Below, one piece after another: positions 49,996 to 59,433 of a DNA stretch of 64,000 nucleotides; the stretch's first letter is position 1, and each line of letters starts with the position of its first letter. The notes beneath the pieces were generated by a model, which did not search any database, was not told where the DNA came from, and saw only the letters and a list, made by a program, of their open reading frames with translations. Source of the DNA: Actinomycetota bacterium (lineage in GTDB: Bacteria > Actinomycetota > Actinomycetes > Actinomycetales > Microbacteriaceae); assembly GCA_018268515.1 (NCBI GenBank), contig JAFDWK010000018.1:1-64000 (forward strand). The letters are read 5' to 3'. A program made the position numbers and the translations under genes.

Positions 49996-51011
49996 CGCCG
50001 CGCTCCCTCGAACGGCGCGGTCGGCGCCGGGATCTGGACCGGACGGCCGCTGCGCAGCGACTGCTGCCCGGCGATGGCGGTCGCCAGCGCCGCCCGCGCC
50101 TGCCGGGTGGTCACGATCATGGGCTGCGCCCCCTGGGCCGCGCGGACCCAGTGCTGCAGCTGGGTGAACAGCGCGTCGTCGAGCGATGACGGCGGCGCCG
50201 CGTGGCGGGGCGAGGCGAGGCCCGGCTCGGCGTCCGTGTCGTGCAGCAGCGTGCCCTCGGTGCCGGTCAGCAGCACCCGGCGCAGGAACCGCCCGGCCTG
50301 GGTCAGCGCGTAGCAGAGCTCGATCGTGGCGAGTGCGCCGTTCGCGAACCGCACGAGCAGATGGAAGCTGTCGGGCATCGTCATCTCCGCCGCGAAGGTG
50401 TGGAAGTCGCGGCCGAACACCTCGACGGGCTCGGATCCCATCAGCCAGACGGCGAGGTCGAGGGCGTGCGTGCCGTTGTGCACGGGGTGCCCGCCGGACT
50501 TGTCGATGTCGAGCTGCCAGCCGCGCCATCCCCCGGGCCAGACGTGACCGGTGTACCAGGTGATGTGCAGCAGCCGGGGGTCGCCGATGCCGCCCGCCGC
50601 GGCCTGGGCAGCCAGCTCGGAGACGGCGGGCTGGAAGCGCACGGTCTGACCCACCATGAGCGTGCGCCCGTTGCCCTCGGTGGCCGCGACCATCTCATCG
50701 AAGTCGGTGAGGGTGAGGGTGGCGGGCTTGTCCACGTGCACGTGCTTGCCCGCCCGGCCCGCGGCGATCGTCCACGGGGCGTGGTCGGGGGTGGCGTTGC
50801 ACACGTCCACGCCGTCGACCGCCGGGTCAGCGACGACCGCGGCGAGGTCGGTGGTCGCGATCGCGCCGGGCACCAGGGCCGCGAGCGCGGCGGCGCGCTC
50901 GAGGCTCGAGCCCGCCACGTGGGTCACCCGCACGTCGGGGATGCGACGCAGCGCCAGCAGGTGCTCGCGGGCGAACGCTCCGGTGCCGAGCACCGCGACG
51001 GAGAAGGTCAT
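49992..51011 (-). CDS. Gfo/Idh/MocA-family oxidoreductase B
   Basis: 339 residues. Rossmann motif VAVLGTGAFAREHLLALRRI, cofactor/substrate motif GKHVHVDKPATLT (again DKP), and HPVHNGTHALDLAVWLMG, where the His-x3-D/H pair is expected to act as catalytic centre. Overlaps NagB upstream and oxidoreductase A downstream by four bases each, so all three are cotranslated. Candidate NanOx-like or amino-sugar dehydrogenase, from context. Confidence 0.9.
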   Translation of the reverse strand: MTFSVAVLGTGAFAREHLLALRRIPDVRVTHVAGSSLERAAALAALVPGAIATTDLAAVVADPAVDGVDVCNATPDHAPWTIAAGRAGKHVHVDKPATLTLTDFDEMVAATEGNGRTLMVGQTVRFQPAVSELAAQAAAGGIGDPRLLHITWYTGHVWPGGWRGWQLDIDKSGGHPVHNGTHALDLAVWLMGSEPVEVFGRDFHTFAAEMTMPDSFHLLVRFANGALATIELCYALTQAGRFLRRVLLTGTEGTLLHDTDAEPGLASPRHAAPPSSLDDALFTQLQHWVRAAQGAQPMIVTTRQARAALATAIAGQQSLRSGRPVQIPAPTAPFEGARR

Positions 51012-51847
51012 CGCCGCGCCTCCTCACCGGAGCCGATCGCCGGCGCGGGATCCGCCGCGGCGGATCCGGTCTCCTCGGCGCGCCAGTCCTGCACGACGGC
51101 GAACGTGCCGAGCAGGGGCAGATCGAGCTCCCCCGCGGCCGGGCCGTCGAGATACACGCGCAGGCGCGGATGCCGCTGCAGCACGGAGGCCGGCAGCTGC
51201 GGGTCGATCGCCCCGGTCAGCGCGGCGCGGATCGCGGCGGCCTTGTCGGCGCCGGTGGCGACGAGCGCGACGGACCGCGCCCGCAGGATCGTGGCGAGGC
51301 CCTGGCTGACGGCGGTGGCCGGCACCTGGGCGGGGTCGTCGAAGAACCGCGCGTTCGCGCTGCGGGTCGACGCGGTGAGCGCGACCGGTCGGGTCAGCGA
51401 GCGGAAGTCGCTGCCGGGCTCGTTGAAGCCGATGTGCCCGTTGCGGCCGATCCCGAGGATCTGCACGTCCACGCCCCCGGCCAGCAGGATGCTGCGCTCG
51501 TAGTCGGCGGCCGCGGCCACCGGATCGCCCGCCGCGCCGTCCGGCACGTGCAGCCGGTCCGCGGGCACGCCGAGGGGCTCGGCGAAGACGCGTTCGAGCA
51601 CGCTGCGGTAGCTCTCCGGGTGGCCCGCGGGAAGCCCGACGTACTCGTCCAGCGCGAACGCGCGCAGCCGGCCGGTGCGGAACGTGCCGCGCTCGCGCCG
51701 CCGGCGCAGGTGCTCGTACACCGGCTCCGGGGTCGATCCGGTGGCCACGCCCAGCACGGGTTCGGCCTGGTCGAGCAGCTCGGTCTCGATCAGCCGGGCG
51801 GCGAGCGCCCCCACCGCATCGCGGTCGGGCAGCACGTGGACGATCAT
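51008..51847 (-). CDS. nagB: Glucosamine-6-phosphate deaminase
   Basis: 279 residues. VLGVATGSTPEPVYEHL, FALDEYVGLPAGHPESY, and GIGRNGHIGFNEPGS are the NagB substrate and active-site motifs. Converts glucosamine-6-P to fructose-6-P plus ammonia, the last step of sialic acid and GlcNAc breakdown. Slightly longer than usual because of an Ala/Glu-rich C-terminal tail. It follows a very strong hairpin after the sialidase gene, so it may depend on read-through or its own promoter. Confidence 0.95.
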   Translation of the reverse strand: MIVHVLPDRDAVGALAARLIETELLDQAEPVLGVATGSTPEPVYEHLRRRRERGTFRTGRLRAFALDEYVGLPAGHPESYRSVLERVFAEPLGVPADRLHVPDGAAGDPVAAAADYERSILLAGGVDVQILGIGRNGHIGFNEPGSDFRSLTRPVALTASTRSANARFFDDPAQVPATAVSQGLATILRARSVALVATGADKAAAIRAALTGAIDPQLPASVLQRHPRLRVYLDGPAAGELDLPLLGTFAVVQDWRAEETGSAAADPAPAIGSGEEARR

Positions 51848-51910
51848 CGTTCTCCTTCGTTCGTTCGGATCCGGTCCTGCGGGTGCGATCGGATCCGGTC
51901 CGGTGGGGGT

Positions 51911-51951
51911 GCGGGGTTCCGCGACGCCGGCGGGGCGTCGCGGAACCCCGC
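51911..51951 (-). terminator. 18-bp-stem hairpin right after the sialidase gene
   Basis: Left arm 51911-51928 and right arm 51934-51951 are perfectly complementary over 18 bp (GCGGGGTTCCGCGACGCC and its complement) with a 5-nt GGCGG loop. It starts 6 nt past the sialidase stop. Probably a terminator or 3' stabiliser that lowers expression of nagB and the oxidoreductases relative to the genes before it. Confidence 0.85.
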
Positions 51952-51956
51952 GCGGG

Positions 51957-54911
51957 TCAGCTGTTCGGCTTCCAGGGACCGTTCTTGGGTCCCGGCGCCT
52001 GATTGCGCGTCCACCACTTGGCGGTGTAGCCCGCGCCGTCGTAGCGGACCACGTCGCCGGTGTCGAAGATGCGCGACGGCGTCCACACGGTGGCGCCCTC
52101 GGCGTCGGTGGCGTACTCCTGCCACGGACCGCGCACGTCGCCGGGGGTCTGTGCGCGGGTCCACCACGTGGCCACCCACTGGCGGCCGTCGAAGAGCACC
52201 CGGTCACCCGCGTGGTAGACCGTGCCGGCATCCCAGGCGTTCGGGATGCGCAGGGCGACGGCCGGTCCGGATGCGGTCGCCGCGACGTCGCGCGAGCCGT
52301 TCTTCGCCGAGGCGGAGAGCGTGGGAGCGGCGACCGAGCCGGCCACGATATCCGCGGCGGTCAGCACCACGGTCGTGGTCTGCGCCGTCGCCGAGGCGCC
52401 GACCGCGAGGGTGGCGTCGGTGAGGTCGCCGCCGGTCACGCCGTCGAGCCGCACGTTGCCGGTGTTCTGCAGCGTGGTGGTGAACACGACGGTGTCGCCG
52501 ACGGTGGCGAAGCCGTCGCCGTTCACGTCGTTCCAGGTGCCGGAGACCGTGCCGGTCAGGCGCGGATCACGGGCGAGCACGTCCACCTCGGGCGCGGCCA
52601 CGGTGACCTCCGCCGCCGACTGGCCTGCCGCGGACAGCGTCCACCCGGTGCCGGCGTCGAAGAAGCCCCGATCCAGGTCGTCCTGGGTGACGGCGTGCCG
52701 CGGGGTCGCGCAGACGTAACCGCCCAGGCCGGTCAGGTTCTGGTACCGGCAGTTGCCGGCTCCGGGCGGGGCGAACGGCGCGAACGCCCCTGAGGCCGGG
52801 GTGACCGTGGTCGTGATCGGGGTCTTGTTCTCGACCGAGAACGAGTACGGCACCTGCTCGCCGAGCGCGTACGGCTGCGCGGCCAGGTCGCGCCCGGCAT
52901 CGGCGCGCGCCCCGGTGATCCCGGCGGCCAGCACGTGATCCTTGAGCGCCACGGCGGCACCGGTGCCCGCCACCACGACGCCGGAGCCCGGATCGGTCGG
53001 CGGTGCCACGGTGACGCTGTACTGCGGCGCGTACCAGCCGCGGTCGAGGTCGGCCTGGGTCACCGTGTGCCGCGGGGTGGTGCAGTTGTACGCGCCGAGC
53101 GCGGCGAGGTTCTGCCACCGGCACGCCGTCGGCAGGAATCCGCTGGTGAAGTCGGCGTCCTTCGGGGTGACCGTGGTGACGACGTTCGCGGTGCTGACGA
53201 CGCGCACGGTGAAGGACAGCACGTCGCCGACCTGGTAGGGGCTGGTCGTGACATCGCGGGCCGGGCTGGTCAGCGACGCCGAGAGCGTCGCCCCGAGGTT
53301 CGCCGCCAGCGGCAGCCGGAGCGTCGCGGTGAACTGGCTCACCCGGCCGTCGGCGGCGGTGAACGCCGCCTGCACCCGCTGCGCGCCCTGGGCGGACGCC
53401 GGCGCGGTCACGCTCACGTTCACGGTGGTCGAGGCGCCGGGCGCGAGATCCGCGATCGGGGCGGACGTCACGGTCCAGCCGTCCGGGGCGAAGAACGTCA
53501 CGTCGCCGGAGAGCGCCGTCTGCTCCTGGTTGGTCACCGTCACCGGCACCGTCGCGGCGACCCCGGGGGTGAGCTGCTGCTCCGGCACGGACAGCGGCGC
53601 GCACGCGTAGTTCAGCCATGCCTCGTCGAAGGTCGACAGCTGCATGTTGCTCGTGTAGTCGCGCTCCCACAGCACCCCGAAGCGCCCGCCGTCGAGCGCG
53701 GTCGCGCTCGCGTAGGCGAAGGAGCCGCGATCGATCGTGCGCAGACCCGGCCAGGTCTTGCCGTCATCGCAGGAGACGCGCGCCGCACCGTTCACCCGGC
53801 TGCCGTCCGCGCCGTTGTTCGAGTTGACGAACAGCAGCTTCTTGGCGTCGGCGCTGCCCTGCGCCGCGTCGGGGTGCATCGCGATGAGCGCGGCATTGTT
53901 GGTCGGATCCGGCAGCTGCAGGTCCTGCGACACCGGCCCGTAGGTCTCGCCGCCGTCGGTCGAGATCGCCACCTTGCGGTAGTGCCCGTTCGCGCTGTCG
54001 CGCGAGTTCAGCAGCACGCGCCCGTCGGAGAGCTCGACCGTCTTGTTCTCGTCCATGCTCGTGCCGACGTTCGCGCCCTTGTGCCAGGTCGCGCCGTGGT
54101 CGTCCGAGTAGACGGAGTAGGCCTGCGTGGTGGTGGACCCGTCGGCCTGCTTCACGACGCCCGCGTACTGCTGGATGAGCCGTCCGGCGTGCGCGCCGTA
54201 GCGCAGCTGGATGCCGTCTCCGGAGGTCGCGAACACGCCCTTGACGTCGCCGGCGACCGGGACGTAAGTGCCGCCGGAGACGGATCCGTTCGCGGTCTTG
54301 GTGACGTTCGTGATGAGCCGCGGCGTGCTCCAGGTCACGCCCTGGTCATCGGAGGAGATGACCGCCGAGCTGATCACCTGACGGTCGGCGTCGTCGTTTC
54401 CCCAGGCGCTGCCGCCGAAGCCCTGGTCCTTCGAATACACGAAGAAGGCGAAGAGGCGGCCGGTCTCGTGATCGAGCACGTAGCTGGGATCCGAGTATCC
54501 GTATCGAGGCCCCGTGGCGTCGCCGGGGTGCCCGGCGGCGATGATCTGCAGCGGGCCCCAGGTGGCGCCGTTGTCGGTGGAGCGTCGCTGGATGATCGAG
54601 TTGGGGTTCGGCGAGTCGGCGGAGCTGCCGGGGCGGGCGTCCCAGGCCGCGACGACCACGCCGCCACCGAGGTGGGAGATCGTGGGGATCCGGTAGAAGT
54701 AGTTCGCCGCGGTGCGGTCTGCGGCGAGGTTCTGGGCGCCGTACGAGCCCGGCTGCGCGGCCGGATCGTCGAGGTAGCCGGGCGTTGCGGCCGCCGCCGG
54801 GAGGGCGGTGCCGACGGTGAGGGCGAGGACGAGCGCGGGGATCGTCGCGCGGGCCGCGGTGCGGCGGATGCGCGAGGCTCCTCGGCGCTGAGGAGTGTGA
54901 CGGGAGATCAT
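51957..54911 (-). CDS. nanI: Secreted sialidase (GH33) with two C-terminal chitin-binding-type modules
   Basis: 984 residues. Sec signal peptide 1 to about 41 (RRTAARATIPALVLALTVGT then PAAA). GH33 propeller about 50-430: YRIPT at 72-76, catalytic Asp90 in AAWDAR, at least five Asp boxes (STDNGATW, SSDDQGVTW, YSDDHGATW, STDGGETY, SCDDGKTW), the acidic TVELSDGRVLLNSR and nucleophile region SFAYASATAL. Then a NEW3-type Ig-like domain, several DUF11-like repeats and two CBM5/12 modules near the end (WDAGTVYHAGDRVLFDGRQW; FDTGDVVRYDGAGYTAKWWT). No LPXTG anchor. Releases terminal sialic acid outside the cell; the modules probably dock it on glycans. Confidence 0.94.
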   Translation of the reverse strand: MISRHTPQRRGASRIRRTAARATIPALVLALTVGTALPAAAATPGYLDDPAAQPGSYGAQNLAADRTAANYFYRIPTISHLGGGVVVAAWDARPGSSADSPNPNSIIQRRSTDNGATWGPLQIIAAGHPGDATGPRYGYSDPSYVLDHETGRLFAFFVYSKDQGFGGSAWGNDDADRQVISSAVISSDDQGVTWSTPRLITNVTKTANGSVSGGTYVPVAGDVKGVFATSGDGIQLRYGAHAGRLIQQYAGVVKQADGSTTTQAYSVYSDDHGATWHKGANVGTSMDENKTVELSDGRVLLNSRDSANGHYRKVAISTDGGETYGPVSQDLQLPDPTNNAALIAMHPDAAQGSADAKKLLFVNSNNGADGSRVNGAARVSCDDGKTWPGLRTIDRGSFAYASATALDGGRFGVLWERDYTSNMQLSTFDEAWLNYACAPLSVPEQQLTPGVAATVPVTVTNQEQTALSGDVTFFAPDGWTVTSAPIADLAPGASTTVNVSVTAPASAQGAQRVQAAFTAADGRVSQFTATLRLPLAANLGATLSASLTSPARDVTTSPYQVGDVLSFTVRVVSTANVVTTVTPKDADFTSGFLPTACRWQNLAALGAYNCTTPRHTVTQADLDRGWYAPQYSVTVAPPTDPGSGVVVAGTGAAVALKDHVLAAGITGARADAGRDLAAQPYALGEQVPYSFSVENKTPITTTVTPASGAFAPFAPPGAGNCRYQNLTGLGGYVCATPRHAVTQDDLDRGFFDAGTGWTLSAAGQSAAEVTVAAPEVDVLARDPRLTGTVSGTWNDVNGDGFATVGDTVVFTTTLQNTGNVRLDGVTGGDLTDATLAVGASATAQTTTVVLTAADIVAGSVAAPTLSASAKNGSRDVAATASGPAVALRIPNAWDAGTVYHAGDRVLFDGRQWVATWWTRAQTPGDVRGPWQEYATDAEGATVWTPSRIFDTGDVVRYDGAGYTAKWWTRNQAPGPKNGPWKPNS

Positions 54912-54982
54912 CCGGGACCTTTCGTGTGGTGCAGGAGGGCGTTCGGGGCGGGGGCGACGTCCGGCGGCGCGCGCGATCGGGC

Positions 54983-55930
54983 TCAGTGGTCTCCTCTCTG
55001 CAGGAGTTCCGCGGCACGGCGGACCACGTCGAGGTTGCGGCCCACGGTGGCGGCGACCTCGGCCGCGGTGCGGTCGGACGGCAGCCGGCTCACCTTGACC
55101 CCGAGCCAGGGCACGCCGGGAGCGGCCTCGAGCGCGGCGGCCACGTGCTCGTCGTCCAGCAGCGAGTGCGAGGACGGGTCGGTCGAGCGGATCGGGGGGT
55201 GCGCGTCGACCCAGGCGCCGCCGTACGGGCCGTCTGCGGTGGCAGCGCCGGAGAAGGTCAGCCCGTCGAGCAGCCCCGACTGCGCGGCCTCGCGGATCTG
55301 CGCGGTCACGGCATCGGCGTCGCGCAGCTCGATCGCGGAGCGCCCCCAGTTCATCCAGATCCCGGCCGGCGCGGCGGCGGCCCCGATCGCGGCGATCTCG
55401 TCGGCGAGTGCGAGGAAGCCCTTCTCCGGGGTCTGCCCCGGGCGCAGGGCGTCGCAGTGCTCGATCACGAGCCGCGCCCCGCACCAGTCCCACCCGCCGA
55501 GCTCGTCGAGCGAGCGCGTCAGCGCGGCGGCGTCGCCGCCCCCGCGCGGCGCCGTGTGCAGGGCGATCACGGCGACCTCCGCCGGGCTCTCGTCCCGGAT
55601 CCGCCGGGCATCGGCGGCGACCCGGGCCAGGTCGGCGAGGGCGGCCGCGCGGCCGTCGGGGTCCGGCGAGGCGATGCCGTAACGCGGATCCGCGGCGACG
55701 CGGCCCATGATGAACGGCAGCGGAGTGAGCGCGAGGCGGATCCCGGCGGGCACGTGCGCGAGGAACCAGTCCGCATCGTGCGGGTGCAGGCCGTCGATCC
55801 ACGGCACCTCGAGGCCCGCGACGTCCGGCAGCGCGCAGAGCGCCGGCAGCAGCTGCCCCTCGAGCGCCGGGTCCCAGGTGCGGTGCGCGGGCGAGGCGGC
55901 GTAGGCGCTCACCAGCACCGGGGTGCTCAT
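54983..55930 (-). CDS. DUF4862 family protein
   Basis: 315 residues resembling DUF4862 proteins (VSAYAASPAHRTWDPALEGQ; GLEVPWIDGLHPHDADWFL; TPLPFIMGRVAADPRYGIAS; ALHTAPRG). The predicted fold is a sugar-isomerase-like TIM barrel with candidate metal ligands in LVIEHCDA and HTAPRG. Genes of this family occur repeatedly in actinobacterial sialic acid operons. Here it overlaps nanE (ATGA), supporting a step in sialic acid handling such as processing a derivative or anomer. No experimental role is known to me. Confidence 0.8.
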   Translation of the reverse strand: MSTPVLVSAYAASPAHRTWDPALEGQLLPALCALPDVAGLEVPWIDGLHPHDADWFLAHVPAGIRLALTPLPFIMGRVAADPRYGIASPDPDGRAAALADLARVAADARRIRDESPAEVAVIALHTAPRGGGDAAALTRSLDELGGWDWCGARLVIEHCDALRPGQTPEKGFLALADEIAAIGAAAAPAGIWMNWGRSAIELRDADAVTAQIREAAQSGLLDGLTFSGAATADGPYGGAWVDAHPPIRSTDPSSHSLLDDEHVAAALEAAPGVPWLGVKVSRLPSDRTAAEVAATVGRNLDVVRRAAELLQRGDH

Positions 55931-56622
55931 GCGCCCTCCCCGGCGGCGATCGCGGCGACGAACCACGAGGTGATGCTCGACGGATGCGTGATCGCGGTGC
56001 CGACGCACACGGCCGCGGCGCCGGCGGCGTGGGCTGCGGCGGCGTGCGCGGGGGTGTGGATGCGCCCCTCGGCGATGATCGGCAGCGTGCAGCGGGCGGC
56101 GATCTCCGCGATCAGTTCGAGATCGGGGCCGGTGCTCTTGGGCCGCTCCCCCGAATAGCCGGAGAGCGTGGTGCCGAGGAAGTCCACGCCGGCCCGCTCC
56201 GCGGCGATCGCGTCGTCGAGCGATCCGCAGTCGGCCATGATGAGCGCGGTGCTCGCCGCGCGCAGGCCGGCGACGGTCTCGGCGAGTGTGCGTCCGTCGG
56301 GACGGGCGCGCCGGGTGCCGTCGATCGCGACGATGTCGGCGCCCGCCTCGGCCACCGCGATCGCGTGCTCGAGGGTCGGGGTGATGAAGACGTCCGCGTC
56401 GCCGTCCTTCCACAGGCCCACGATCGGCACGTCCAGCGTCTCGGATCCGAGCCGGATGTCGGCGATCCCCTGCAGCCGGATCCCGGCGGCGCCGCCGATC
56501 ACCGCCGCCTGCGCGATCTGCACCATGGTGCGCGGGTCGCGCATCGGCTCGCCGGGGTAGGCCTGACACGAGACGATGAGCCCGCCGTCCAGGCGTGTGA
56601 GCATCTCCTGCGCTGCGGTCAT
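55927..56622 (-). CDS. nanE: N-acylglucosamine-6-phosphate 2-epimerase
   Basis: 231-residue TIM barrel: LIVSCQAYPGEPMRDP at the start, GIRLQGIADIR, IVGLWKDGD and IIAEGRIHTPAHA with the conserved Lys and Glu. Interconverts ManNAc-6-P and GlcNAc-6-P. Encoded between nanK and the DUF4862 gene with a 4-base overlap on each side. Confidence 0.95.
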   Translation of the reverse strand: MTAAQEMLTRLDGGLIVSCQAYPGEPMRDPRTMVQIAQAAVIGGAAGIRLQGIADIRLGSETLDVPIVGLWKDGDADVFITPTLEHAIAVAEAGADIVAIDGTRRARPDGRTLAETVAGLRAASTALIMADCGSLDDAIAAERAGVDFLGTTLSGYSGERPKSTGPDLELIAEIAARCTLPIIAEGRIHTPAHAAAAHAAGAAAVCVGTAITHPSSITSWFVAAIAAGEGA

Positions 56623-57671
56623 CGTGCGTCTCCTTCGGTGTCGGGGGTGCGTGGTGCGGGAACGCGGTCGTCCGCGTCGCGCGCGTTGTCCGTGCCGTCC
56701 GCGCCGCGCGCGCTGTCCGTGCCGGAGTCGGGCCCGGATCGGACCAGGTCCCAGGCCGATGCGGCGGAGCCGAGGAGCGCCGCGTCGCCGCCGAGCTCGC
56801 CGGCGACGAGGGGGACGGACTGCAGCACGTCGATCGCCTCCGCGGCGAAGGTCTCCCGCAGTGCGGTCCACCACAGCGGCCCCGCCGCGGCGACGCTTCC
56901 GGTCACGACGACCACGGCCGGATCCAGCACGGTCACCGCGGCGACGATGCCGCGGGCGATCGCCGCGGCGGAGTCGTGCACCGCGCGGGCGGCGAGCTGA
57001 TCGCCGGCCTGGGCGAGGGCGGCGACGCCGCGCCCGTCCGTCGCGGCCGTGCCGCCGAGCCACGCGTAGTGGCGGTACAGGCCCACGCCGGAGCCGATGG
57101 CCTCGAGATGGCCGGGGCGCCCGCAGGGGCAGCGCAGGTGCTCCGCGCCCGGGGTCGGCACGTGCGCGATCTCCCCGGCGACGTGATGCGCACCGCGGCG
57201 CACGGCGCCGTCGATCACGACGCCGCCGCCGATGCCGGTGCCGACCGCGATGACCAGGGCGCTGTCCGCGCCGCGGGCCGCGCCGTAGCGCAGCTCGCCG
57301 TTCGCGTGGGCGTCGACGTCGTTCTGCACGTGCACCGGCAGGCGCACGCCGAGACGCGCGGCGAGTCCGTCCGCGACCAGCTCGCGCACGGGCGTGCCCG
57401 CCCAGCGCGCGAGCGAGTCGGTCGAGGAGATGATGCGGCCGCGGACCACGTCCACGACGCCGGCGGTGCCGATGCCGGCCGCCGACGGCATCGGCCCGTG
57501 CGCCGCGACCCGGGCGGCGAGATCCAGCACGCCGTCGACGATCGCCTCCGGCCCGGCCTGTGCCGGGGTCGGGGCGCTCGCGGACGCGAGGATCTCGCCG
57601 GTGCGGCCGATGAGGGCCGCGGCGGTCTTGGTGCCGCCGATGTCGACGGCGAGGACCGCCGCGTCGCTCAC
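56619..57671 (-). CDS. nanK: ROK-family N-acetylmannosamine kinase
   Basis: 350 residues. ATP motif AVDIGGTKTAAALI at the N-terminus, ROK centre with VHVQNDVDAHANGE, and zinc motif CPCGRPGHLEAIGSG, in which the usual third Cys is His. Phosphorylates ManNAc to ManNAc-6-P. GTG start overlaps the nanA stop. The C-terminal 35 residues are an Asp/Ala/Arg-rich extension absent from typical ROK kinases. Confidence 0.92.
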   Translation of the reverse strand: MSDAAVLAVDIGGTKTAAALIGRTGEILASASAPTPAQAGPEAIVDGVLDLAARVAAHGPMPSAAGIGTAGVVDVVRGRIISSTDSLARWAGTPVRELVADGLAARLGVRLPVHVQNDVDAHANGELRYGAARGADSALVIAVGTGIGGGVVIDGAVRRGAHHVAGEIAHVPTPGAEHLRCPCGRPGHLEAIGSGVGLYRHYAWLGGTAATDGRGVAALAQAGDQLAARAVHDSAAAIARGIVAAVTVLDPAVVVVTGSVAAAGPLWWTALRETFAAEAIDVLQSVPLVAGELGGDAALLGSAASAWDLVRSGPDSGTDSARGADGTDNARDADDRVPAPRTPDTEGDAR

Positions 57672-58615
57672 GCCGCGGTCTCCGCCTGCAGGCCGAGGGC
57701 GGCGAGGATCCGGCCGATCGCCGCGCGGGCGTCGGCGCCGATCGGCTCGACCGTCTGCGCCATCGTGGCGTGGTCGATGATCCCGCGCTGGGCCATGGCC
57801 TCCTTGAACGCGCCGACGCCGGTGGCGTCGCCGGACAGCCCGCTCACCTGGAACACGATCTCGAACAGGCGGTTGATGCGCTCCTGCTCGGCCCGGGCCG
57901 TGGCGAAGTCGCCGGCCTCGACGGCCGCCCAGAGCCGCGCGTACCCCTCGATCTCGACGTTGCCGAGCCCGGGCACGACGCCGTCGGCGCCGGCGAGGCC
58001 CATCGCGTCGACGACCACCTCGTGGCCGGTGAGCAGCTGCAGCGGGTGGCCGGCGGCCTCGTTCGCGGCGACCAGGCGGCGGAAGCCCACGTCGTCGCCG
58101 GAGGAGTCCTTGACGCCCGCGATCGTGCCGTCGGAGGCCAGATCCATCAGGGTCTCCAGCGCGATCTTCTTGTGCACGCGCACGGGCACGTCGTAGGCCC
58201 ACAGCGGCACGTCGATCGCGGCGGCGATGCGACGGAAGTGCGCGGCGATCTCGACCTGCGAGTTGATGGTGTACAGCGGCGCGGTGGTCACGATGGCCTG
58301 CACGCCGGCGGCGATGAGCCGGCGGCTGGTCTCGATCACGCGGTCGGCGGTGAGCTCGATGGCGCCCGCGATGACCGGCACCCGGCCGGCCGCGGCGTCC
58401 ACGATGGTCTCCGCGATCCGCACGCGCACCTCGTCGGTGAAGTAGGCCGTCTCGCCCGTGGAACCGAGCGCGAACAGGCCGTCGACGCCGCCGTCGATGA
58501 GGTAGTCGACGAGGCGGCGCAGGCTCGCCAGGTCCACGTCCCCGGAGGGCAGGAGCGGGGTCGCCACAGGCGGGACGACGCCGCGGAACACGGGGGCAGA
58601 GGTGTCAGCAGACAT
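57668..58615 (-). CDS. nanA: N-acetylneuraminate lyase (DapA/NanA superfamily)
   Basis: 315 residues. ALGSTGETAYF, LWAYDVPVRVHKKIALETL and Schiff-base Lys in IAGVKDSSGDD place it in the class I aldolase family of NanA and DapA. Splits Neu5Ac to ManNAc and pyruvate. The position right before nanK and nanE decides in favour of NanA over dihydrodipicolinate synthase. About 26 nt after the ABC ATPase stop, so in the same operon. Confidence 0.9.
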   Translation of the reverse strand: MSADTSAPVFRGVVPPVATPLLPSGDVDLASLRRLVDYLIDGGVDGLFALGSTGETAYFTDEVRVRIAETIVDAAAGRVPVIAGAIELTADRVIETSRRLIAAGVQAIVTTAPLYTINSQVEIAAHFRRIAAAIDVPLWAYDVPVRVHKKIALETLMDLASDGTIAGVKDSSGDDVGFRRLVAANEAAGHPLQLLTGHEVVVDAMGLAGADGVVPGLGNVEIEGYARLWAAVEAGDFATARAEQERINRLFEIVFQVSGLSGDATGVGAFKEAMAQRGIIDHATMAQTVEPIGADARAAIGRILAALGLQAETAA

Positions 58616-58641
58616 GAGTGGTGTTTCTTCCGGTCGGGGGT

Positions 58642-59433
58642 TCAGGCGAGGAGTGAGGGGGCGGCGCCCAGCAGGGAGCGCGTGTACGGATCGGTGGGGT
58701 CGTCGAACACCTGGGCCGCGTCGCCGAGTTCGACGATGCGCCCCTTGTTCATGACCGCGATCTCGTCGGAGAGGTAGCGCACGGTCTGGATGTCGTGCGA
58801 GATGAACACCATCCCGAGCCCCAGCTCCGTCTTCAGGTCGGTGAGCAGGTTCAGGATCTGCGCCCGCACCGAGACGTCCAGCGCGCTGGTCGGCTCGTCG
58901 GCGATGATCACCTGCGGATCCAGGGCGAGCGCCCGGGCGATGGCGACGCGCTGGCGCTGGCCGCCGGAGAGCTGCCCGGGCAGGGCCCCCAGCACCGACT
59001 TCGGCAGGCCCACGAGCCCGACGAGTTCGGTGATGCGGCGCTCCCGGCTGCGCGGGTCGCCGATCCGGTGCACCTGCATCGGATCCAGCAGCGTGTCGTG
59101 CACGGTCATCCGCGCGTTCAGCGCGGTGGCCGGGTCCTGGAACACGACGGACAGGATCCGTCCCAGCCGGCGGCGCACCGAGGTGCTGAACGAGCGCACC
59201 GGCTCGCCGGCGAACTCGACCGTGCCGCTGGTGGGCTTCTCCAGGCCCACCAGCACCTTCGCGGTGGTCGACTTGCCGGATCCGGATTCGCCGACGATGC
59301 CGAGCGTGCGGCCGCGGGCGACCGAGATCGAGACGCCGTCGAGCGCGTCGAAGTACTGCGGGCGGAACAGCGTGGAGGTGCGCGCCTTGTAGCGCACGTG
59401 CACGTCCTTGAGCTGGATGACGGGCTCGCTCAT
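58642..59433 (-). CDS. Oligopeptide-type ABC transporter ATPase (DppF-like)
   Basis: 263 residues: Walker A GESGSGKST, Q-loop, signature LSGGQRQR, Walker B VIIADEPTSALDVS, H-loop FISHD, and the OppF-type C-terminal DPTDPYTRSLLGAAP. One of two ATPase halves of the importer; its ATG overlaps the stop of the permease-ATPase fusion gene. In sialic acid operons such peptide-type systems (SatABCD, SAT2-like) carry sialic acids. Confidence 0.94.
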   Translation of the reverse strand: MSEPVIQLKDVHVRYKARTSTLFRPQYFDALDGVSISVARGRTLGIVGESGSGKSTTAKVLVGLEKPTSGTVEFAGEPVRSFSTSVRRRLGRILSVVFQDPATALNARMTVHDTLLDPMQVHRIGDPRSRERRITELVGLVGLPKSVLGALPGQLSGGQRQRVAIARALALDPQVIIADEPTSALDVSVRAQILNLLTDLKTELGLGMVFISHDIQTVRYLSDEIAVMNKGRIVELGDAAQVFDDPTDPYTRSLLGAAPSLLA

